Notes under the pieces: model-generated
What the model was told of the DNA's origin: nothing
Seen by the model: only the letters and a program-made list of their open reading frames with translations
Databases searched by the model: none
Assembly: GCF_037126465.1 (NCBI RefSeq)
Contig: NC_088204.1
Location: 73,655,807-73,719,806, forward strand
Direction: 5' to 3'
Length of the DNA: 64,000 nucleotides
DNA from: Ornithodoros turicata
Taxonomy: Eukaryota > Arthropoda > Arachnida > Ixodida > Argasidae
Program-made: the position numbers and the translations under genes
Part shown: positions 57,075 to 64,000 of the stretch, in pieces
How positions within the stretch are numbered: position 1 is the first letter of the stretch
Layout: each line of letters begins with the position of its first letter

Positions 57075-57530
57075 AAGGCATACGGGTTCTCTGTTGCGTG
57101 GGTCAGCTATGTGGGAACGCCGTACAGTGGTGCAAGAAGTGTTGCCTCCGTTGCTGGCGGCCTTTTGATGTAACTTGTGGGGTCCGACAAGGGTGTCCTC
57201 GCTCTCCTGCCTTGTACGCCAACGCCATCAACTATCTGCTCGAGACTGAGCGCGCTTCCTGTTACCTTGTCACTGTCCAATGGATGTCCACCACCTGTGT
57301 TCGCGTTCGCGGATGACGTCTCTGTGATCCTTTCTCGTCAGTGTTCCCTACGACCTGCACTGAAGGCGTTTGAAGATTACGGAGGTGTTTCAGGGGCAAG
57401 ACTGAACAGAGGAAAAAGTGCAGCACTGCCCTTGAACCTCCGGCCTTCCTGCGAGGCTCCTTTCGGGGTTCCAGTGAGACCGGAGATCAAAATTCTTGGC
57501 GTAACTCTGGACATCTAGTGTAAATTGACC
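57075..57530 (+). pseudogene. Tx1/L1-like LINE copy B, RT segment duplicated
   Basis: This repeats 55715-56175 in tandem with better preservation: TCGVRQGCPRSPALYANAI, FAFADDVSVILSRQ (the FADD pair intact, in the frame 57177-57518), and LNRGKSAALPLNLRPSCEAP ending KILGVTLDI. It starts mid-domain, fused to copy A's C-terminus, and stops with the hAT-like element at 57540. A frameshift near 57290 separates two frames. Confidence 0.8.
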
Positions 57531-57539
57531 CCGTGTGTT

Positions 57540-58460
57540 TAACTAGAGCTCTATGTTAAACGTTTAAACGTTTTCTTAAGAAACGCGTTTTGTAACATGT
57601 TTCACAGATTAAACGTTTTTTTAAACACGTTTAAACGTGTTCTGTTACATATACGTTCAGCAGCACGTATACCTATATAAACGTTTTCCTAGGAGACGTT
57701 TAATCGTTATCTTCTACATAATCGTTCTTAATCGTTTTGTTTCGTCCTCTAAACACTACAGCTTACTTTCCTTGAAAGACAGTGCAGGGTATCGTTAAAG
57801 TGGCATGTTACTTTGTCGCGTTCATTTGTGACCGTCTTATGTTTAATAAAGAACAGTCACAGCGCAGGGCGCATTTTATTCCGTTTCTTAGTGGTTAGTA
57901 TAGAGCGTTGCCACGACCCCGTTCGCAGCGTACGCCGAACTCCGCTCCGCGTGCACTCATGGCATTGCGATCGCTGACACTCCAAAAACGGAGCTTTATC
58001 CCCGAGCAAGTAGTCGCTCAGGGTGACAATCTTCCGCGTTAGTCTTTTTACCAAAATACTATTCGCGTAAAGAAGATAAATACAGAATTTTTAGTATACC
58101 TACTACCCAAAAGATTCAAACGTCATCACCGCCATTACGAGCTCGACATGTTTAAAACTATAGTGAAACACGTCGGTTCATAATGAAATGCACGATGAAA
58201 ATGAACACAAATAGGGTTGCTTAAAAGCCAAATATGAACTGAAGCAATAAGCGCCTTATAAGACAGTGAGAAGCTGGAGTAGTTGGTAATTTTACTGATG
58301 GGAACGTTTCATATTAACGACACGTTTAAACGTTTCGCATTAAACAAAACGTCTAACTTTTCCAGACTATACGTTAATCTAAATGGCGTATAAAACGTTT
58401 AAACGAAAACGTTGTAAGCGAAAATCGAAAAAAAAAACGTGTTAGATCCCGAGCCCTAGG
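57540..58460. mobile_element. hAT-like non-autonomous element rich in GTTTAAAC motifs
   Basis: Ends resemble hAT termini: TAGAGCTCTATGTTAAACG at the left and, inverted, TAGGGCTCGGGATCTAACACG at the right. Subterminal zones (57552-57725 and 58305-58405) each carry repeated AAACGTTTAAACG-type palindromes, a typical transposase-binding arrangement. A minus-strand frame at 57857-58054 has no family I recognise. The exact target duplication is not clear. Confidence 0.6.
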
Positions 58461-58815
58461 ATGAACCAGCCGCAAGGTTTCATTCCAGTTCATTTCATCC
58501 AGTTCGCTCTCGGGAAATGTGCGTCCTAGGTCAACTTGTAAGGGAACTGTGCCGACATATATCTTTGACATGACTTTGCGCAAGCAAAGAACCGTTGGTG
58601 TAGCATTATTAATGTAGCAATGTTCGGGAAGTAAATATTGCTTCCAGCACCGCGTGTAGGAGATTGCCGGCGCACGTCAAAAGAACCCGGGTTGGTCGAA
58701 ATTATCCGCAGTCCTACCCTGCGGCATGTGCAGAGTGTCGCCACACAAATACGCTGAGTCACGTTACGAGTAAATCTACTCCTAATTTGATTTTTGAAGC
58801 GAAGCCATGTGCGCG
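58461..58815. other. Spacer between the hAT-like element and the long LINE
   Basis: No recognised feature. Confidence 0.4.
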
Positions 58816-61800
58816 TACTAAATATACTACACGGTAACGAGCGCGAAGAAACACCGGTGAAACTAACCGACGATGAAGCACTGGATCTGCTTTGCGTTTC
58901 TTAATCACACTTCGTTTCAGTCTGTTTATGTAATCGGTATATCAGGTACTCTGTTGAATTCCAACTCGGCGGGTCATCCCTTCGAGTTGTTAATTTGTAT
59001 GCCCCAGCTCGGCGGGCTGAACGGGCCGAGTTCTTTCGAAGTCTCGACTGCTTCTTTCTTGGCAATTCTAATCTAATTGTTGCGGGAGACTTCAACTGCT
59101 GCATTGACGGCCATGGTAGTGGTCGTCGCCCTATAAACGCGGAGTTGTCCCAGTTGGTCCGGGATTTAAGTCTTGTGGACGCTTTCACGCCCTTGCAGCC
59201 GGGGCAGTACCAGTATACCTGGTCCAACTCTCGTGGTGCACATAGTCGTATTGACCGTTTCTACGTGTCTCCCGCACTTGTGTCGCGCATGAGTGTGTGT
59301 GCTGTTGTTCCGTCTGGGGAACTGTCAGATCATGCGGGGGTTTCTCTCGTCCTTAATGGCTTCTGCAATTATCGCGCAGGATCAGGATGTTGGAGGCTGC
59401 CTGTCACGCTATTGGAAGACTCTGAAATTCGCAATGATGTGAAATCATGGCTTGAGGCTCGTTGTGTGTCCCCTCCTTTCACGCCAGGCTGGTGGGAGGA
59501 GACGAAGATCGGGGCCGCGAGGCTTTTTCGTCAGTGGCGGGCGAGACGTGCGCGTGAGGGTCGGCAGCTGATGCAGCATCTTCGGCAGGTGCTATCTATA
59601 CTGCGCCATCCGGGGTCTAGGAGCCCTGGAAATGACGAGGCCATACAGGAAGTCCTGCGAAGGATTTCTGCCCTGCAAATGCAGGCCTGGGATCGTTTTG
59701 CCTCGCTCCAGTCAGTTGAGCGTTGGTCACGGGAATCATGCTGTTCCCGCCTCCTCCTTGGCCGTTACTATCGCCGCCCTCAGAGTGTCATTGGGGAGCT
59801 GTCGGCGTCTGACGGGTCTGTCTATGGGCAGCCCGATGGCATTAGGTCGCTCTTTCGAGAACATTTTGCGACCCTATACGACGCTGCGACCCTGCCCACT
59901 GAGGAGGCCCGCTCTTTCTTGCCTTGTGCAAAGCACTTTGCTCTCAGCGCCGACCCTTTTACGCGAGCTGAATACTCGGCTGCAGTCAAGGCCCTGCACA
60001 CTGGGAAGTCTCCCGGCTCTGATGGACTTCCTGCCGAATTCTATAAATGCTTCTGGTCGACTTTGTCCCGTCTTTTGACTATCCTTTTCAATAGCTGCTT
60101 GGCGGGCGGTCTCTTGTGTCCTTCCATGCGCGACAGCGTTATTATCTTGCTCTGCAAAGACGAGTCTCGCAGGCTCGATCGGAACGCTTATAGGCCCGTG
60201 TCTCTATTGAATACGGATTATAATATTATTTCTAACGCGCTATTGCAACGAATTTCTCCCGTTTTGGGCCTTGTTATTCCTCCTTGGCAGGCCTGCGCTG
60301 TCCGCGGACGGTCCCTCCAGCTCCACCCTTCTGCGTTGCGTGATGCCCTTTATTGGGCTCATAGTCGCATCCAACCTGCAGTTTTGGCCTCTTTTTACCA
60401 AGAGAAGGCTTTCGACAGGGTGCACCACGGGTACATGTACCAGGTCCTGCACGCTTTTGGTTTCCCTGTTACGGTTATCGACTGGGTCAGAACTCTGTAC
60501 GCCGGAGCTTCAGCTACGATTGGGCTAAATGGGGCTCTGTCTGACCGTTTTCCAATAAAGTCCGGTGTGCGGCAAGGTTGACCTTTGTCTCCTGCTCTCT
60601 ACGCCATGGTCTTTAGTCCACTTTTGGAGTCTCTTGCAACTTTCCTCCCTTCACGTATGCTCAAACTACCTGGCTCTACAGCTCTTCCGCTTTTTGCGTA
60701 CGCGGATGACCTGTCTCTGATACTTAGAGATGAAGCTTCTGTTGCCGCTGTCCTAGGTGTTCTAGATGACTATGGCAACGTATCAAATGCGCGCATTAAT
60801 CCGGCGAAGAGTGTTTTGCTCTTCCTTAATGATACTCCTTCGTGCCCTGCGCCCTTTGGCATTCCTGTTAAAGACGATGTTCGCATACTAGGATATAACT
60901 TTAATAGTTGCGGACTGTCGCCGTCCTCATGGCTGAGGGTGCACCAGCGCAGTGTCCCCGTTCTTGCTGATCTCAGAGGTTTGGTGCTCCCTATCACGTG
61001 TCGAGCCCGTCTTGCCGCCTCATGGTTTTTCAGTAAGTACTGGTACCATGGCAGTGTCGTTATTCCCCCTCGTCAGATCTTGGTAGCTGCTACTCGCACA
61101 GCTTTTCGTTTCATCTGGGGTGGCAGCGTGGAATGGGTGTCACGCGCCCGCATGTGCTTGCAGCGGGAGTTAGGTGGCCTATGGGTTCCACATATGAAGA
61201 CCAAGTGTCTCGCCCTTGGTCTTAAAGGTATTTTTGATGCGCTCATGGAGCCGTGCCACCCTGCCCATGATCTGTTACAGTTCCTCCTGGGTCCCGATGT
61301 CAGGTTTTTTCGGCTTTTTCGCTGAGTAGGCCTCGGTCTGAGTTTGTCGCATCCCACCTCAGGGAGTATACCTCCTCCATGCGGCGCCTGCGCGAGTCCT
61401 ACCCAGGTGAACGCATTTCTACCTGGACTGTGAAGAGACTGTACAAATCTCTCTTGGAGCTTCTTCCCATGCCTCCGGCGGCTGTGGGCCTTGGTGTGCC
61501 CCGGCAGGTTGCTTGGCGTCTTGTCACCGCGGGCTGGTTTGACGCACGTCGGGCTAGCCTGCAATGGCGCTTGGCACACGGCGTTTTACCGCTTCGGGAC
61601 CGTCTGGCTCGGTACGGAGTCACCACTCCTTTCTGTCCATTCTGTGCTTGTCACGAAACTGCGGAACACGCGTTTCATCAGTGCCTTCTGCCCGATACGC
61701 TATGGCACAAAGTTGAAGTCCTGTTCGGTGTGTCACGCATTCGGTGGGCTGTCATTCAAACGCTCTTTCAGCCTCCCGTCCCGCATCGCGATAGGAAACA

Positions 61801-62120
61801 GTTCCTCCTTCTGGCAGTTGAGATTAACTACCAGGTGTGGATTTCTCGCTGCATTGCAGCACAGGGTGGCCGCATCCGTAGTGTAGCAGAAGTGCTAAAT
61901 CTTGTTCGAGCAGGGTTTCGTCGCGCTCTTCGTAGAGAGAGAGCTGTGCTAGGAGCTGTGCACTTTGCAAGACGGTGGCAGACATCTTCGGTCCTCTTTG
62001 AAGATGATAGAGGTACGTATGTGCTTCACTTTTAGGTGGCCAAGTACAGTGTGCCGTTGTCACGTTCGCAGCTTTCCGCGAGTATTCGTTCGTTGCATGG
62101 TGACGTCCAGCACACATATT
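58816..62120 (+). pseudogene. Tx1/L1-like LINE, near-complete but defective ORF2
   Basis: Frame 58995-60581 and its same-frame continuation 60585-61325 encode an endonuclease (GDFN at residues 31-34, IDRFY 86-90, SDH 111-113) and an RT. RT landmarks are SPGSDGLPAEFYK, NAYRPVSLLNTDYNIISNAL, ASFYQEKAFDRV (motif A), SGVRQG-PLSP (motif B) and FAYADDLSL (motif C). 61379-62035 in another frame gives the C-terminal zinc-like CPFCACHETAEHAFHQC and EINYQVWISRC. Lesions: TGA at 60579-60581 in place of the Cys of RQGCP, a Tyr (60396-60398) where the motif A Asp belongs, and a frameshift near 61325. The N-terminal endonuclease block is absent, and no ORF1 was found. Confidence 0.9.
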
Positions 62121-62202
62121 AATCTAGAGATCATATTGCTCTAGAGTTGGCATCTACGTAGCCTTAGTTTAGTCCGTGTGAAACGTTAGAGGGAGCCAGT
62201 CT

Positions 62203-62640
62203 GTGTGGCTGGTCTTCCGCTGTGATGCCAATACAGAAGGTACTCTGGTTTTTCAAGGCATAGGCATTGGGTTTATTAATTACCGAGATAAACTTTCAAA
62301 TTTGGATCCGTCATTGCCGGCTGGCTTTCGGTGGTCCAGACTTCCCAGACGCCCCTATATTTCAGGGTGTCAGGGCAGATCTTGGTAGCCACATCGCCCG
62401 TGAAGGAGCACTGTACGGCCCTCTGGAGTGCTCTCGCAGCTGACTGACGTCTACTCGTCTTTTCCACCACGTTCAGGGTGAGTGGCAAATCATGTTCTGG
62501 CCAGCTCGATAGGTCTGTACTGCACTCCACAGCGACCCTCCCGTGTTTGGATTGTTCGCTTGGTATGGTCACTACGAAAAGCAAACTCTCCTAAAGAGTG
62601 TTATCTAGCTTGTAGAACTGTAACGTGAAGTTGGTGTCTG
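62203..62640 (+). pseudogene. Tx1/L1-like LINE 3' fragment
   Basis: Decayed C-terminus and 3' UTR. Blocks such as CTTTCAAATTTGGATCCG, GTGGTCCAGAC, GGAGTGCTCTCGC and CAGGGTGAGTGGCA also occur at 47440-47640 and 63235-63440. Frame is lost. Confidence 0.7.
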
Positions 62641-62734
62641 TCCAAAGGGGACTACTTCCAAGGGTGTCTCTCCTGCTTGATGGCAATACACACGTTGGAC
62701 CCGCTTACTTTAGTTGATTTAGTTGATCCTGCTC

Positions 62735-63600
62735 TTCGTTTTAGGGCGAGTGTAGTACTATTTTTCAAATGTACAGGACAAGCTTTCGCTTGTCACATCC
62801 ACAGTTGGCAATACGACTTTAGTCCTTGTGTTAATGTTGTGCGGCGCTTGCGTCTCCAATGCCCAGGTGAAGACATTTCCCTGTGGAGCGTCTACGCCGC
62901 CTTCATTGAAATGCGACCGGGTCCCGCAAGGCCAGCGGTGCCAACGAAATTCGCCTTGCAGCGTATCACTGCAGGCTGGCTTGATGCACGGCGCGCTGGT
63001 CTCCAGTGGAAGCTGTCCCGTGGTGTCCTTAAACTGCGTGAACGTTTGCACCGTTTTCGATTATGTCGCACGGACGGTTGTCCGTGTTTTGGCATGTCTG
63101 AGACTGCAGAACATTGTTTTTTTGCGCTGCCGTATCCACTATTACTGTGGAGTAGGGTGGCGCAATTATTTGGGCTCCCAGCAGCCGTTGCCGGTCGTAT
63201 GCGCGGAGCGGAAGCAGTTAGGATTGCTGATCTCGGAAATCAGCTTCCAAATTTGGATTCGCCGGTGTCGGCTGGCCTTCGGTGGCCCAGGTGTTGGGAG
63301 CATGGCTACTTTCCAGACAGTGAGAGCCGTGCTGCGTGCACATATCATCTGTGAGCAGTCATTATTAGGGTCTGGGGAGTGCTCTCGCCGCTGGCTTACA
63401 GCGACTCGGCTCTTCGATTATGATCAAGGTGAGTGACATATCAAGTTCTAGTAAGCCCAATAGGACTGTACTGCCCCCCTCCCCCACCCCTACTAGCGGC
63501 TCTTCCCGGTATTCAGGATTGTTCGCGTGGTATAGCATGTACAAAAGGCAATATCCCCTTGGGACCGTTCTTACCCGGTGTGTAAGATAACGTTTCCGTC
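62735..63600 (+). pseudogene. Tx1/L1-like LINE C-terminal fragment
   Basis: Frame 62677-63354 gives VVRRLRLQCPGEDISLWSVY, RITAGWLDARRAGLQWKLSR and CPCFGMSETAEHCFFALPYP (with the last zinc ligand changed). A frameshift near 63190 then leads to ISFQIWIRRCRLAFGGP and GSGECSRRW. It closely parallels the long element's 61340-62035. 3' UTR-like sequence runs to about 63600. Confidence 0.8.
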
Positions 63601-64000
63601 AGTGTAAGGAGTGTAACATCTCATTGCGGTCAAAAGTCTCATTGCGTCCAATAATCCTATAATTCCCAACTGTCGCATTGCGTTCTAAATCTCGGTTCGG
63701 CGAAAGGTGTCTCATTTCGCCAAAAAACTCTATCGGGGGTCATATTTTCAAGGGAACGCTTTGTAGTTCAATATACCTAAATAAGCGACACGTTACAGCG
63801 GGATATGGTATTCAGCACAGTATCTATACCACTGTGATTATCGTGCGAACAAGTTTCAGTTTGCAATTACTAGAAGCGAGGAATCCATGCCATCGTAGAC
63901 TTCAAGGTTCTCGAAAGATGCTTCTACCTTAGCAAGTAGCTGTTTACTCTCCGCCTACCGCTTGCCAATTTGAGAGTTCAGAAACACATTTCTTTGCCTG
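63601..64000. other. Unannotated DNA at the window end
   Basis: Nothing recognised. Short TCTCATTGCG / TCGCATTGCG repeats lie at about 63620-63690. Confidence 0.4.

Overview
The window looks like non-coding, transposon-rich arthropod DNA, most probably from a tick. The main clue is a tRNA-derived SINE (about 12,150-12,452, minus strand) whose A box, B box and post-tRNA core resemble tick SINEs. It is supported by three LINE groups side by side (I-like with RNase H, CR1/L2-like, and Tx1/L1-like), by many small inverted-repeat elements, and by the lack of bacterial gene organisation. I recognise no intact conserved host gene. The organism call is inference.

The first 11.4 kb is a different kind of sequence: one giant, AT-rich, near-perfect palindrome. 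Base x in the left arm pairs with base 11395-x in the right arm, out to base 1 of the window. The arms differ by roughly 15-20 substitutions and a ~33-bp indel that I could spot by eye, and the differences are patchy. Each arm carries the same set of short ORFs (160, 115, 88 and 76 codons), two of them good gene candidates with no family I recognise, plus tandem repeats near its outer end. The centre (5,640-5,787) is a GC-rich imperfect palindrome containing three further small self-complementary units. This is the layout expected of a terminal hairpin joining two head-to-head copies of a hairpin-ended linear replicon, either endogenous virus-like or plasmid-like. A foldback transposon or an assembly foldback remain possible. 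No replicase, capsid or transposase was found, so the identity stays open.

From about 11.54 kb onward the window is ordinary repeat-laden host DNA. 11.5-28.3 kb holds a CR1/L2-like fragment, the SINE, a Ty3/gypsy integrase fossil, several MITE-like elements, an I-like LINE C-terminus, and an I-like LINE copy split by a 523-bp MITE. 28.3-47 kb holds further MITEs, two diverged copies of a ~0.45-0.55-kb repeat, a minus-strand I-like LINE fragment with RNase H, and a >1-kb duplicated segment. One copy of that segment carries a 439-bp insertion with a target duplication. 47-63.6 kb is dominated by a same-strand cluster of Tx1/L1-like LINE remnants, several of them internally deleted chimeras. The longest copy (58.9-62.1 kb) keeps nearly all of its ORF2 but has a nonsense codon, a frameshift and a lost catalytic Asp. 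A 5'-truncated CR1/L2-like LINE (51.48-53.53 kb, minus) and a GTTTAAAC-rich hAT-like element (57.54-58.46 kb) interrupt the cluster.

Nothing in the window forms an operon or a pathway. The biology on view is transposon decay and nesting plus the unexplained palindromic element.
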